NCBI RefSeq assembly: GCF_001995985.1
Contig: NZ_MUFC01000002.1
Coordinates: forward strand, 62,001-126,000
Origin: Salinivibrio sharmensis
GTDB taxonomy: Bacteria > Pseudomonadota > Gammaproteobacteria > Enterobacterales > Vibrionaceae
DNA: 64,000 nt
Direction: 5' to 3'
A program made the translations under genes and the position numbers. Positions 46,665 through 55,843 of this stretch are shown piece by piece; within the stretch, counting starts at the first letter, position 1, and the number at the start of each line of letters is the position of its first letter. The notes under the pieces were generated by a model. The model was given only the letters and a program-made list of their open reading frames with translations, was not told the DNA's origin and did no database searches.

Positions 46665-47510
46665 ATGTCTGCGCCAGTGAATGCTTCGTCGGCTGGCGCT
46701 TATGACTTTAGCCAGCGCCATTTTAAATATGTACAGACATTTATGGCGAATGAGACGGGGATCTCTCTGGCTGATAAAAAGAAAAGCATGGTTTATGGTC
46801 GTTTAGCGCGTTGTTTACGACGAACAGGGATGGCGACCTTTGATGATTACTTTGCGTTGGTTGAGCAAAGCAAGGACGAACGTGTGGCCTTCATCAATGC
46901 GCTAACCACCAATAAAACCCAGTTCTTTCGTGAGCGTCATCATTTTGAGTTTTTAGCGCATCAACTGATCCCCCAGTGGCAGGCGGCTAAGCAAAAGCGT
47001 ATCCGGATTTGGTCTGCGGGCTGCTCGACGGGCGAAGAGCCCTATACCATCGCCTCGGTACTCGCGGGGCATGGGATGTTAGAAGGGCAGTTAGATGTAC
47101 AAATTCTTGCCACCGACTTAGATACTCAGGTGCTCAATACTGCCAGTAATGGTACCTACAGTTTGGAAGTGGCACATACGATTCCCAAAAACTATTTACA
47201 ACACGGTTTTTTAAAAGGAAAAGGCATCAAGCAAGACTTGTTTAAGGCCAAACGTCTGCTTCGTGATGTGATCAGTTTTAAGCAGCTGAATTTAAAAGGA
47301 GAGTGGCCACATAAGCATACGATGGATGCGATCTTTTGTCGTAATGTGATGATCTATTTTGAGCGCGATACACAGCAGCGGCTTATTGAGCGCTTTTGGC
47401 AGCAGCTTGTCCCTGGCGGCGTGCTTTTTATCGGCCACTCGGAAGGGATCGGAAAGATGGCAGAGAAGTTCGATAACTTAGGCCACACCATGTATCGCAA
47501 ACGGGAGTGA
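46665..47510 (+). CDS. cheR: Chemoreceptor methyltransferase CheR
   Basis: Methylates glutamates of receptors with S-adenosylmethionine. It has 281 residues. The N-terminal helical domain is followed by the SAM fold with WSAGCSTGEEPYTIA near residue 112 and the FCRNVMIYF segment near 220. I chose ATG at 46665; the GGAGGAG ribosome site overlaps the end of the receptor gene. The receptor next to it carries the matching C-terminal pentapeptide. Confidence 0.95.
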   Translation: MSAPVNASSAGAYDFSQRHFKYVQTFMANETGISLADKKKSMVYGRLARCLRRTGMATFDDYFALVEQSKDERVAFINALTTNKTQFFRERHHFEFLAHQLIPQWQAAKQKRIRIWSAGCSTGEEPYTIASVLAGHGMLEGQLDVQILATDLDTQVLNTASNGTYSLEVAHTIPKNYLQHGFLKGKGIKQDLFKAKRLLRDVISFKQLNLKGEWPHKHTMDAIFCRNVMIYFERDTQQRLIERFWQQLVPGGVLFIGHSEGIGKMAEKFDNLGHTMYRKRE

Positions 47511-47511
47511 T

Positions 47512-48162
47512 ATGCACCAAGCGTTGGAATTACATCACCATGCGCAAGAGAAAACGCTAAAACGTTTTTTCAGCCCCGAGCACGATAAGCATATGGTGAA
47601 GCTACAGCCTGGCGATGTTTACGTCAGCTCTGATGATGAGCTGATTGCCACAGGCTTAGGCTCATGTATTGCCGCGTGTATTTGGGATCCTTTGTCCCAA
47701 ATCGGAGGCATGAACCATTTTATGTTGCCACTCAAGCGTGAAGAGGCGGAATCCACCTGGACTCCCGAACAGCATTTGTCGCGTGCCGCGCGCTATGGCA
47801 ACTACGCGATGGAAATTCTGATCAACTCTTTGCTGCAACAAGGTGCGGTGAAAAACCGTCTGCGGGTCAAGCTGTTTGGTGGCGGCAATATCATGGGGCA
47901 AAACATTGCCATTGGCCGTAAGAATATCGACTTTGTCCGCCAGTACGTCATCAATGAACAACTCCCTTTAGTGTCTGAAGATCTAGGACTAGCTTTCCCG
48001 CGCCGGGTGTTATTCGAGCCTCGTACAGGAAAAGCGTGGGTAAAGAAAATCCAGTCATTGAGTCAACAAGAGCTGGTGGCGGAAGAAACGCAATACAATC
48101 AGCGCTTGCTGCAGGAATCCTATGATGATGGCGCCGACGAGCAAGATGTGGAGCTATTCTGA
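47512..48162 (+). CDS. cheD: Chemoreceptor glutamine deamidase CheD
   Basis: Deamidates receptor glutamines and in some systems binds CheC. It has 216 residues. The catalytic Cys52 (LGSCIAACIWD) and His69 (GGMNHFMLP) are present. The C-terminal 40 residues are an acidic extension that ends QDVELF, beyond the usual fold. The membrane MCP-like protein two genes on ends GDIELF, a near match. No cheC is in the operon. CheD ends by ATGA overlap with cheB. Confidence 0.94.
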   Translation: MHQALELHHHAQEKTLKRFFSPEHDKHMVKLQPGDVYVSSDDELIATGLGSCIAACIWDPLSQIGGMNHFMLPLKREEAESTWTPEQHLSRAARYGNYAMEILINSLLQQGAVKNRLRVKLFGGGNIMGQNIAIGRKNIDFVRQYVINEQLPLVSEDLGLAFPRRVLFEPRTGKAWVKKIQSLSQQELVAEETQYNQRLLQESYDDGADEQDVELF

Positions 48163-49214
48163 TGAGCCAATATCGCTACAAAGTCTTAGTCGTTGACGAC
48201 TCGCCGCTTTATCGCACCTTAATTCGAGAGTGTTTGGAAAGTGACAGTGAGTTAGAGGTGGTTGGGGTAGCTGCTGACCCCTACGAGGCGCGCGAAAAGA
48301 TTAAAAAGATTAATCCAGACGTGATTACACTCGATGTTGAAATGCCCAAAATGGATGGCATTCAGTTTCTTAAAAACCTGATGCGCTTGCGGCCGATGCC
48401 AGTGATCATGGTCTCGACCCTGACCCAGCATGGTGCAGATGTCACTTTGGCAGCGCTGGAAATCGGCGCGGTGGATTATGTGCCCAAGCCCTCAGCGAGT
48501 AGCGCGACCGCGATCACTCGCGAGCGTGATGAGCTGGTCAGCAAAGTGAAAATGGCCGCCCAGGCCAATGTTGGACAAACGAAGAGTTGGCATAAACAGC
48601 CGAATGTCAGCATCGATCGTCAGCATTACAACCGTCGGGGCTATCAAGTGATTGGGTTGGGGGCATCAACGGGCGGCACCGAGGCATTGCGTGGAGTACT
48701 TGAGCGCTTACCTCCCCATATGCCACCTATCGTTGTCACCCAACATATTAAAGCGGCATTTTGTGGCCCTTTCGCCAAGCGGTTAGACCGTGCGTGCCGT
48801 TTGCAGGTTGAGGAGGTAACCTCAGAAAGGATGCCTTTGGTACAAGGGCATGTCTATGTGGCGCCGGGAAACCAACATCTTACCGTCGTTAATCGACAAG
48901 GGCATTTGTATTGTCACCTCTCTGATAGTGACCCGGTTGAGCGGCATCGTCCCTCAGTCGATGTAATGTTCTCATCCATCGCAGAGTCGGTGGGAGGGAA
49001 ATCTATTGGTGTGATATTAACCGGGATGGGCAGAGACGGCGCAAATGGTTTGCTGCAAATGTATCAAACCGGTGCACTTACCGCCGCGCAAGACCAAGCC
49101 AGCTCTGTGGTATGGGGAATGCCAAGAGTTGCGATCGAGCTTGGCGGCGCGGCAAAGACGCTGTGTTTAACGGAAGTGGCAAATTTTTTAGTGGAGGCCG
49201 TATATGGACGCTAA
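48162..49214 (+). CDS. cheB: Receptor methylesterase/response regulator CheB
   Basis: A 350-residue protein-glutamate methylesterase. The receiver domain has Asp58 ([10 protein letters not shown]). The catalytic triad is Ser169 (GASTGG), His195 (TQHIKAAF) and Asp292 (GMGRDGANG). Its start overlaps the cheD stop and its end overlaps the next start by 11 bases, so the three genes are tightly coupled. Confidence 0.96.
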   Translation: MSQYRYKVLVVDDSPLYRTLIRECLESDSELEVVGVAADPYEAREKIKKINPDVITLDVEMPKMDGIQFLKNLMRLRPMPVIMVSTLTQHGADVTLAALEIGAVDYVPKPSASSATAITRERDELVSKVKMAAQANVGQTKSWHKQPNVSIDRQHYNRRGYQVIGLGASTGGTEALRGVLERLPPHMPPIVVTQHIKAAFCGPFAKRLDRACRLQVEEVTSERMPLVQGHVYVAPGNQHLTVVNRQGHLYCHLSDSDPVERHRPSVDVMFSSIAESVGGKSIGVILTGMGRDGANGLLQMYQTGALTAAQDQASSVVWGMPRVAIELGGAAKTLCLTEVANFLVEAVYGR

Positions 49215-50370
49215 TCGCTACACATTGATTTGGCCACCTGCATTGACGATGGTCAGTGTGGTTGCGTTAGCGCTTTGGTCAATGTCTTGGCAGATCATGG
49301 CGCTTGCTGGGCTTGTGCTCGTCAGCATGGGCTGGCATCTATGGCAATTACGCCAGGTAGCTCAATCCGTCACTCAGCGTGGCTCAGCTGATAGCTCTGA
49401 GGAGGGCGACGAGCCCAAACAAATTTTGCGTCGTATCCACCATATACTCTCCATTGAACTCGTCCCTATCCGCGAGCAACTCTCACGCCAACGAGAGGTG
49501 ATTGATAACTCGGTAGAAAGCCTTAACAACAGCTTTTTCGCGATGCAAAGCGCCTGTCGTGATCAGGTCAATACAGCGACCAAAATGGCCAATGAGCTGC
49601 TCTATAACGATGAGAGTGAATACAGTCTCACCAAGGTGTTGCCTGCCACTGAAAAAGCCATTGATGGCTATATCGACATCATGGTGAAGGTCAGTGATAA
49701 AAGCGTGGCGTCGATTTACATCATCGAAGAGATGTCCGGCAAGCTCAATGAAGTCTTCCAGCTGTTGGATGATGTACAAACCATGTCGGAACAAACCAAC
49801 TTATTGGCGCTTAACGCAGCGATTGAAGCGGCGCGTGCGGGGGAGAATGGGCGCAGCTTTGCGGTGGTAGCGCAAGAAGTTCGCTCCTTAGCAATTAAAG
49901 CGACCGACCTGAATACCGAAATCCACAAACACATCGACTTGGCTCAAGATAGCGTCGATAAAACCAAGGCGACGGTGGGCGAAATTGCCTCACTTGATAT
50001 GACCGAGTCTATCCGTTCGAAAGACTATATTGACTCACTCCTAGAAGGGGTTAAAGAGGTCAATGATGAAGTTGGGAAAGAGATTGAACGTGTTTCCTCT
50101 TTAGGTGAGCAAGTGCAAAGTGAAGTGAACACCTGTATCAAAAATCTCCAGTTCGCCGACATTGTGTCGCAACAAGGTGGGCACATACTTGATAACTTGC
50201 ACATCTTAGAAGAGCTCAACGAGCTGATTATCAACACCATGGCGGACGATACCATCGACTGGCAGCAGCTTAACCAACAGGTTAATGAGATAGAGGAAAA
50301 GGCGGGGTCTGCGGCGCGAGCGCCAGCGAAACAAGCCTCGTTGGACGAGGGTGACATCGAATTATTTTAA
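49204..50370 (+). CDS. Small membrane MCP-like protein with CheZ-like DxxxQ motif
   Basis: 388 residues. Two adjacent transmembrane helices (about 10-27 and 30-47) with almost no periplasmic part anchor a long cytoplasmic coiled coil. An MCP tip is present but altered ([20 protein letters not shown], then NGRSF in place of QGRGF). After residue 310 the helix reads [10 protein letters not shown], with Asp319-x3-Gln323, which resembles the CheZ phosphatase active site (QDFQDLTGQ in E. coli). The C-terminus [10 protein letters not shown] resembles the CheY-binding tail of CheZ (DDLLDSLGF). It could be a receptor, a CheY-P phosphatase or both. V. cholerae cluster III has an MCP in this place. Confidence 0.85.
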   Translation: MDANRYTLIWPPALTMVSVVALALWSMSWQIMALAGLVLVSMGWHLWQLRQVAQSVTQRGSADSSEEGDEPKQILRRIHHILSIELVPIREQLSRQREVIDNSVESLNNSFFAMQSACRDQVNTATKMANELLYNDESEYSLTKVLPATEKAIDGYIDIMVKVSDKSVASIYIIEEMSGKLNEVFQLLDDVQTMSEQTNLLALNAAIEAARAGENGRSFAVVAQEVRSLAIKATDLNTEIHKHIDLAQDSVDKTKATVGEIASLDMTESIRSKDYIDSLLEGVKEVNDEVGKEIERVSSLGEQVQSEVNTCIKNLQFADIVSQQGGHILDNLHILEELNELIINTMADDTIDWQQLNQQVNEIEEKAGSAARAPAKQASLDEGDIELF

Positions 50371-50379
50371 GGATGCTTC

Positions 50380-50679
50380 ATGAATATCAAGCGCGACATA
50401 TCGAGTGATGGAAAACAAGCTGTTTTGCATGTTAAGGGAGAGTTTAACTTCGCTTTAGTTCAGGAAGTGCGTAACGCCTATGTGGATCTTAAAGGGAAGG
50501 ACGTGATTGTCGATTTACGGGAAGCGACTTATATGGACAGTGCGGGACTGGGGATATTGCTCAATATGCAAGATTATCTTGATAAGCCAAATGGTGCGAT
50601 AAAACTGGTCAATTGCTCTGATGCGATAAAACGGGTGCTATTGATTGCCAAGTTCGAAAAGAAATTCCACATTGAGTGA
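50380..50679 (+). CDS. STAS-domain anti-sigma antagonist-like protein
   Basis: A 99-residue STAS domain. The phosphorylation motif is intact: Asp53-Ser54-Ala-Gly in YMDSAGLGIL. Such proteins bind an anti-sigma or kinase partner when unphosphorylated. The next gene encodes both a PP2C phosphatase and a HATPase kinase-like domain, so Ser54 is the likely site acted on. AAGGATGC lies before the ATG. Similar pairs are HsbA/HsbR in Pseudomonas and CrsA/CrsR in Shewanella. Confidence 0.9.
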   Translation: MNIKRDISSDGKQAVLHVKGEFNFALVQEVRNAYVDLKGKDVIVDLREATYMDSAGLGILLNMQDYLDKPNGAIKLVNCSDAIKRVLLIAKFEKKFHIE

Positions 50680-50689
50680 GTAGGCGCCT

Positions 50690-52378
50690 ATGAACGTCTT
50701 GGTGGTGGATGATGAGCCGGCATTAGTACACTATATTGCCGCGGCATTAAAGAGCGAAACAGGCAATATCAGTATGGCGATGAATGGCCAAGAAGCGTTA
50801 TCGCTCCTCGAGAATATTGATCCTGGAATGTTTCCTGATCTTATTATCTCAGATGTGAATATGCCCCAGCTCAATGGCTTTGACATGGCGCAAGAGGTAA
50901 GGAATCGCTATCCGCAAAAATTGTTGCCGATTGTGTTCCTTACCGGGGTGAGTGATTCTGATATCTTTGCCAACTGCTTGAAAGCTGGGGATGATTTTGT
51001 CAGCAAACCCGTTGACATCGCCGTGCTAATCGCCAAAGTACGCACGCATTTGCGCCACGTTCGCTTATTCCGAGAAGTGAGCCATCAACGCGACCAACTC
51101 AAGCAATTCCAAGAAACCACCGTTTACGAACATGCCATGGCGAGCCAGATATTTGAACGATTGATGTCATTCAATGTTGATGGCGTGCCGGGTGTGGAGA
51201 CGTTCTCAGGCGCATTTAGCCTTTTTAATGGTGATGTGACCATGGTATTGCACCGACCATTTGGTGGCCTGTATATTATGATTGCGGATGCCACTGGGCA
51301 TGGCCTACCCGCCGCTATCAGTACTATCCCTGCGGTTAAAACCTTTATCGCCACGGCAAAACGAGGGTTGCCTGTCGGTGATATGGCCATTGAAATAAAT
51401 GAGCATATCTGTACTTTTATGCCAGTTGGCACCCTACTTGCCGGCGCGTTGGTAGAGGTGATGCCAGATGGTCTGACGGTTAACGTTTGGAGTGGCGGAC
51501 TACCCGATGCCTATTGTCTGGATAAACACGGACAAATACTCGCCTCATACCAAGGTCGGCATATGGCATTAGGCGCACAAGCAAAAGGGCAGTTTGATGC
51601 TACTATCACTCGATTAGCACTTCAGCCAGGTCAGCGCCTGTTTTTTGCGACCGATGGCGTGACAGAAGCGCGTAATAGCGCAGGTAAGCAGTTGGGCGAA
51701 GTTGGGCTTATTCGTACCTTAAGTGGCTGTCAAGGCAGTTTGATAGCACAAGCTAAACGCACGTTAACCGCCTTTGCCGGTGACAATGGTGTCACGGATG
51801 ATGTGTCCATGCTCGAGCTGACCTTCCCGCTGATAGCCCCTCCTCGTGAGCCGCTTTCCGAAAAGGGCGCGACTTATTCGGTCGTACCTTCAACAACTCA
51901 CATCGTGTTTGATACCGCTTTGCTAAAAGAAGCGGATATTGTTAGGGACTTGCGCGGCCGTGTAAAAGGGATGGTCGGGGAGAGTACTGACTTAGATTTG
52001 ATTTGTACCGTGGCGTCAGAGCTTATCACCAATGCGCTGGATTATGGCATTTTAGGCATGCAGTCGGTGAGTAAAGACGATGTGGATGGTCTACTGCATT
52101 ACTTTAGCGAGCGGCAAGCCAAGCTCAACGCGTTGAGCGGGGATTATGTCGTTAAACTTGATTTGGTTTATCAGCCCGAAGAAGGCTTATTCAGCATGCG
52201 TTTGTCGCACACGGGAGACGGGTTCGACTATCAGTGGCACTTACATGATAAAAATCATGATGCAGATAGCCTTTCCGGAAGAGGTATCACCTTAGTGCGC
52301 TCTATTTGTGAAAAGGTCACGTACAGTGATGAGGGGCGTCAAGTCGATGTGGTATTCAAATTACAGATGAATGAGTGA
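50690..52378 (+). CDS. Response regulator with PP2C phosphatase and RsbW-like kinase domains
   Basis: 562 residues. The receiver (1-120) has phosphoacceptor Asp55 (ISDVNMPQLNG). A coiled linker leads to a PP2C/SpoIIE phosphatase (about 165-380): metal aspartates in IADATGHG (Asp200), ATDGVTEA and TDDVSML (Asp370/371). The C-terminus (about 405-560) is a HATPase of the RsbW type with SELITNALDYG (Glu444, Asn448) and SGRGITLVRS. It resembles HsbR/CrsR. Phosphorylation, perhaps by the operon's CheA, would switch it between modifying and activating the STAS protein next door. Last gene of the operon; its stop lies in a repeat. Confidence 0.92.
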   Translation: MNVLVVDDEPALVHYIAAALKSETGNISMAMNGQEALSLLENIDPGMFPDLIISDVNMPQLNGFDMAQEVRNRYPQKLLPIVFLTGVSDSDIFANCLKAGDDFVSKPVDIAVLIAKVRTHLRHVRLFREVSHQRDQLKQFQETTVYEHAMASQIFERLMSFNVDGVPGVETFSGAFSLFNGDVTMVLHRPFGGLYIMIADATGHGLPAAISTIPAVKTFIATAKRGLPVGDMAIEINEHICTFMPVGTLLAGALVEVMPDGLTVNVWSGGLPDAYCLDKHGQILASYQGRHMALGAQAKGQFDATITRLALQPGQRLFFATDGVTEARNSAGKQLGEVGLIRTLSGCQGSLIAQAKRTLTAFAGDNGVTDDVSMLELTFPLIAPPREPLSEKGATYSVVPSTTHIVFDTALLKEADIVRDLRGRVKGMVGESTDLDLICTVASELITNALDYGILGMQSVSKDDVDGLLHYFSERQAKLNALSGDYVVKLDLVYQPEEGLFSMRLSHTGDGFDYQWHLHDKNHDADSLSGRGITLVRSICEKVTYSDEGRQVDVVFKLQMNE

Positions 52379-52467
52379 CATAGTTGGCGATAGCCAAACA
52401 AGCCAAACAAAAAAACGCTAACCTTTCGGCTAGCGCTTCTTTAAAGGTGGCTCCCCCAACTGGACTC
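52375..52467 (-). repeat. Direct repeat at the right edge, left copy
   Basis: GTGACATAGTTGGCGATAGC..., a hairpin, and the last 20 bases of tRNA-Asn are repeated at 52487-52571. The copy begins exactly at the stop codon of the last chemosensory gene. Confidence 0.88.
52448..52467 (-). pseudogene. tRNA-Asn 3'-end relic
   Basis: Twenty bases equal the 3' end (CCA to T-arm) of the intact tRNA-Asn at 52552. After this the sequence diverges. It mirrors the tRNA-Phe relic at the left edge of the chemosensory operon. Confidence 0.8.
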
Positions 52468-52486
52468 AACGGGGGCGCCTAGCCCT

Positions 52487-52571
52487 GTGACATATTTGGC
52501 GATAGCCAAACAAAAAAGCGCCAACCTTTCGGTTAGCGCTTTCTTTAAATGTGGCTCCCCCAACTGGACTC
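52487..52571 (-). repeat. Direct repeat at the right edge, right copy
   Basis: Counterpart of 52375-52467, continuous with the intact tRNA-Asn gene. It lacks the 8-base inner repeat (CAAGCCAA) found in the left copy. Confidence 0.88.
52511..52545 (-). terminator. Terminator of the tRNA operon
   Basis: On the minus strand AAAGCGCTAACC-GAAA-GGTTGGCGCTTTTTT lies just past tRNA-Asn. A second, similar hairpin at 52412-52438 belongs to the duplicated copy and may end the chemosensory transcript on the plus strand. Confidence 0.82.
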
Positions 52572-52627
52572 GAACCAGTGACATACGGATTAACAGTCCG
52601 CCGTTCTACCAACTGAACTATGGGGGA
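52552..52627 (-). tRNA. tRNA-Asn(GTT)
   Basis: 76 bases with CCA. The acceptor stem is TCCCCCA/TGGGGGA, the anticodon loop CTGTTAA carries GTT, and the T-loop is GTTCGAGTC. Last gene of the four-tRNA operon. Confidence 0.97.
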
Positions 52628-52631
52628 ATAA

Positions 52632-52707
52632 TGGTGCCTCGAGGCGGAATCGAACCACCGACACGGGGATTTTCAATCCCCTGCTCTACCAACTGAGCTA
52701 TCGAGGC
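52632..52707 (-). tRNA. tRNA-Phe(GAA), acceptor-stem variant
   Basis: 76 bases with CCA. The body equals the other two tRNA-Phe genes, but the acceptor stem is GCCTCGA/TCGAGGC in place of GCCCGGA/TCCGGGC, with compensating changes on both sides, and the D-loop differs by one base. Confidence 0.97.
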
Positions 52708-52709
52708 AA

Positions 52710-52785
<76 letters not shown>

Positions 52786-52830
52786 ACACAAATCGCGAAA
52801 TACTGTGTGTCACACCATTATTTCATTATA

Positions 52831-52906
52831 TGGTGCCCGGAGGCGGAATCGAACCACCGACACGGGGATTTTCAATCCCCTGCTCTACCGACTGAGCTAT
52901 CCGGGC
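52831..52906 (-). tRNA. tRNA-Phe(GAA), first gene of the tRNA operon
   Basis: 76 bases with CCA, identical to the tRNA at 40081-40156. The promoter regions of the two also resemble each other just upstream (TTTAATAG followed by GCGCC). The two copies form direct repeats 12.75 kb apart around the chemosensory operon. Confidence 0.97.
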
Positions 52907-52918
52907 CAACGGGGCGCT

Positions 52919-52947
52919 ATTAAACGGATTTTCCGTCTCACCGTCAA
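52919..52947 (-). promoter_or_regulatory. Promoter of the Phe-Thr-Phe-Asn tRNA operon
   Basis: On the minus strand: TTGACG (52947-52942), 17 bases, TTTAAT (52924-52919), then a GC-rich discriminator. Confidence 0.85.
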
Positions 52948-53041
52948 CTGTTTTTTTGAAAAAAGTGCTGATATCGCATTGTTTGGATAAAAACCCAGCG
53001 AAGTGCGACAAAAACAGGCAAAAATCGACGCACACCGCCAT

Positions 53042-54184
53042 TTATTGGGGGAGTTGAGCAAACTCTTTTTGATAGCGAGTGACCTTTTGCAAGTAGCGCC
53101 GAGACTCCGAAGAAGGGTGGCGATGGGTCAGCGCCCAATAGACTTGATTCGGGCGCAGCTTGTTTAAATCCTGCATGGCGCGACGCCTATTAGAGTCAAA
53201 GGTACGCAGGACATTGCCTGTTCCGCCGTTATAAGCGGAGATCATGCTGTAGTGCAGAGACAGTGGATCGCGCACCGCTTTTAGGTAACGGTTTTTTAGA
53301 ATGTAAAAATAGGCAGTGCCTGTATCAATATTTCGCTCAGGATCAAAGAGATACTTTGGGGTGGGTTGGCCACTGCGTTTTTTGACTAATTTGAATACAT
53401 CACGCCCGGCCGTTTTTGGCACCACTTGCATTAGGCCATATGCATTGGCCCAGCTCACCGCATAAGGGTTGAAACTACTCTCGGTTTTAATGATCGCATA
53501 AATCAGCTTTTCAGAGATGCCGTAACGCTTCGATGCACGGCGGACGATATCAGCGTATTGATAACTGCGCTTGGCGACATGATCATTGACCATGGGAATG
53601 GTGACGTAATACATGTTTTGAAAACGCACTTTTTTCTTTTTTAAGCGCTTATCAATCAGATAATTAGCAAAACGATTGGCGCGCCATTCCCAGGTGATGG
53701 TTTTTCCTTCATGATCCACCACTTGGCCTTCGAGGAAAGGGCGGCCGGTAAGTGGCACTTTCGCTGCAGAGTACAGATCGACAGAGGCCGGATCTCTTGG
53801 CGTGAGCAAAGTGGTGACGATCGCTTGCTTAAGGTGAGATTTGGGGGCATCAGTAGCGACGGTTTCTACGCGGATCAGCCCGCGTTCAAAATCAATGCGC
53901 GCCCGGCTTTTATAATTGTCTGTGTATTTGACGTAATCTCGCTTGCCTGAGACGAACACTTGGTTTTCGCCCCAGCGCACCTCAATTTTACCAGTAAACT
54001 GGTTAATCAATTGATTGAGAGCATCAATGTCTTTTTCAAACTGACCAGGAATAGGGGCTAGATTTTTGGCAAACCGATTGGTGGTTTGATAATCCACGCC
54101 CACGTATTTTTCTACGCTTTCGCGGCTACAACCGGACAGCAAGGTGCTAAAACAGCACACCAACAAGCAAAGTATTCGCGTCAT
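53042..54184 (-). CDS. mltC: Membrane-bound lytic murein transglycosylase C
   Basis: An outer-membrane lipoprotein that cuts peptidoglycan glycan strands. It has 380 residues. The signal peptide ends in the lipobox LLSG-Cys19. The N-terminal MltC domain (about 20-200) is followed by the SLT domain with catalytic Glu235 (IIKTESSFNPYAVS), GLMQVVP and AYNGG. The order mltC-yggX-mutY is the usual enterobacterial and Vibrio one. A terminator-like hairpin lies between yggX and mltC, so mltC may have its own promoter. Confidence 0.96.
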   Translation of the reverse strand: MTRILCLLVCCFSTLLSGCSRESVEKYVGVDYQTTNRFAKNLAPIPGQFEKDIDALNQLINQFTGKIEVRWGENQVFVSGKRDYVKYTDNYKSRARIDFERGLIRVETVATDAPKSHLKQAIVTTLLTPRDPASVDLYSAAKVPLTGRPFLEGQVVDHEGKTITWEWRANRFANYLIDKRLKKKKVRFQNMYYVTIPMVNDHVAKRSYQYADIVRRASKRYGISEKLIYAIIKTESSFNPYAVSWANAYGLMQVVPKTAGRDVFKLVKKRSGQPTPKYLFDPERNIDTGTAYFYILKNRYLKAVRDPLSLHYSMISAYNGGTGNVLRTFDSNRRRAMQDLNKLRPNQVYWALTHRHPSSESRRYLQKVTRYQKEFAQLPQ

Positions 54185-54202
54185 CGTTTATTGCATTAGT
54201 AT

Positions 54203-54243
54203 AAAAAACACCCGCACTGAGATTAACACAATGCGGGTGTTTT
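54203..54243 (-). terminator. Terminator of mutY-yggX
   Basis: On the minus strand the stem AAAACACCCGCA/TGCGGGTGTTTT is followed by TT, between yggX and mltC. Confidence 0.8.
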
Positions 54244-54284
54244 GTAGCCTTGGCGATGCCCGAGTGTGGAAGGGGCCGCGTTAA

Positions 54285-54557
54285 TTAGGCCTCGGGGGGC
54301 ACATAACCGTCGATATGCACATCTTGGCCTTCGAATAGAAACTTCACCATTTCTTCTTCGATAACCTTACGGTGCTCAGGATCCATCATGTTGAGTTTTT
54401 TCTCGTTGATGAGCATGGTTTGTTTTTTCTGCCACTCAGCCCAAGCTTCTTTAGAAATGTTGTCATAAATGCGCTTACCCAGCTCGCCGGGATAAAGCTG
54501 AAAATCTAGCCCGTCGGCTTCTTTTTGTAGACGTTGGCAAAATACGGTACGGCTCAT
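54285..54557 (-). CDS. yggX: Fe(2+)-trafficking protein YggX
   Basis: A 90-residue protein that protects iron-sulfur enzymes and labile iron during oxidative stress. Signature parts: [37 protein letters not shown] and the C-terminal FLFEG. The single cysteine, Cys7, is the conserved one. It overlaps mutY by four bases and is translated with it. Confidence 0.96.
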   Translation of the reverse strand: MSRTVFCQRLQKEADGLDFQLYPGELGKRIYDNISKEAWAEWQKKQTMLINEKKLNMMDPEHRKVIEEEMVKFLFEGQDVHIDGYVPPEA

Positions 54558-55642
54558 AATCTAGGCTCCTTGTCATCGCCTGTGAGATGTTGTTGGCGCT
54601 CGTGTTCTAATAAGGTTAACAGCTTTTTTACTGGTGCGGCTAACCCAATTTTTGCTGGTTGCGACAAGTTATACCAAAGCCCTTGGTTCGCTTCCATGAT
54701 GATTTGCGGCCTTTCAGTAACACTGACTCTCACTGGGACAATGTCGAGGTGAAAGTGACTAAACGTGTGCCTAAATGCGGTTAATATCTCGATGTCGGTG
54801 GGGGTGACCCCTTGTAGCTTGTCGGCTATCTGTGCATCAAGGGTGTGTTCAGCCGCTTCGGGTAAGCACCATAGCCCGCCCCACAGCCCACTTGGAGGTC
54901 GTTGTTCAAGCCAGATTTCATCTTGATGCTGAACCAACAAGAAATGGGCTTGTTTGACGGGCAAGGTTTTTTTCGGTTTTTTACCGGGAAAGTCGAGCTG
55001 ACGGCCTTGGGCGCGCGCTTCACAGCGATCGGCTACTGGGCATAGTTCGCATTTGGGCTTGCTGCGAGTACACACCATGGCGCCCATATCCATCATCGCC
55101 TGGTTGTATTTGTCGGTATCCGTGGTGGGCGTGAGTGTTTCGGCAATCTCCCATAACTTGTTTTCTACCGGTTTTTTCCCGGGCCAGCCCTCAACGGCAA
55201 AGCAACGTGCCAAGGTGCGTTTGACGTTACCATCCAAAATTGGATGGGGTTGGTTGAGCGACAAAGAGAGCACCGCGCCGGCGGTCGAACGCCCGACACC
55301 TGGCAGCGCCATCACCTGTTCGAGTGTGGTTGGAAACACGCCATCATGGTCATTGGCGATCACTTGTGCCGCTTTATGTAAATTGCGGGCGCGGGCGTAA
55401 TAGCCCAGGCCTGTCCATAGGTGTAAGACCTCATCCTGCTCGGCATGGGCGAGGTCGGTGACCGTTGGAAAACGCGCCATGAATCGTTCGAAATACGGGA
55501 TCACAGTACTCACTTGGGTTTGCTGCAGCATGATCTCGCTGAGCCAGACCTTATACGGGGTTTTGTTTTGCTGCCAAGGCAGGGTTTTGCGGCCATATTG
55601 GTCATACCAGCTTAAAATGGCGTCGGAAAAAGATTGACTCAC
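54554..55642 (-). CDS. mutY: A/G-specific adenine glycosylase
   Basis: Removes adenine mispaired with 8-oxoguanine. It has 362 residues. The catalytic Glu36 is in SEIMLQQTQ, the helix-hairpin-helix with Asp137 is in [10 protein letters not shown]...ILDGNVKR, and the 4Fe-4S ligands are Cys191, Cys198, Cys201 and Cys207. The C-terminal NUDIX-like domain that reads 8-oxoG follows. I chose GTG at 55642 with GAGAG upstream; the longer frame adds a Cys-rich segment not found in the family. Confidence 0.95.
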   Translation of the reverse strand: MSQSFSDAILSWYDQYGRKTLPWQQNKTPYKVWLSEIMLQQTQVSTVIPYFERFMARFPTVTDLAHAEQDEVLHLWTGLGYYARARNLHKAAQVIANDHDGVFPTTLEQVMALPGVGRSTAGAVLSLSLNQPHPILDGNVKRTLARCFAVEGWPGKKPVENKLWEIAETLTPTTDTDKYNQAMMDMGAMVCTRSKPKCELCPVADRCEARAQGRQLDFPGKKPKKTLPVKQAHFLLVQHQDEIWLEQRPPSGLWGGLWCLPEAAEHTLDAQIADKLQGVTPTDIEILTAFRHTFSHFHLDIVPVRVSVTERPQIIMEANQGLWYNLSQPAKIGLAAPVKKLLTLLEHERQQHLTGDDKEPRL

Positions 55643-55843
55643 TGTGCTCTCTCTTATTGTTTTGCTCACACGTGCACAAAGGCAGGCCACAGGGTACACT
55701 AACGAGCGGGCACACTAACAGGATCAGTGCTGCCAACTTGCGCAATGGCGAAAACTTTGCATAATGCGCAGTCCGTTTAGATTTCCAACAATCGATGGTC
55801 TTCTTCACCACCATCATTAACACTGCATCACAGGCACTCAATC

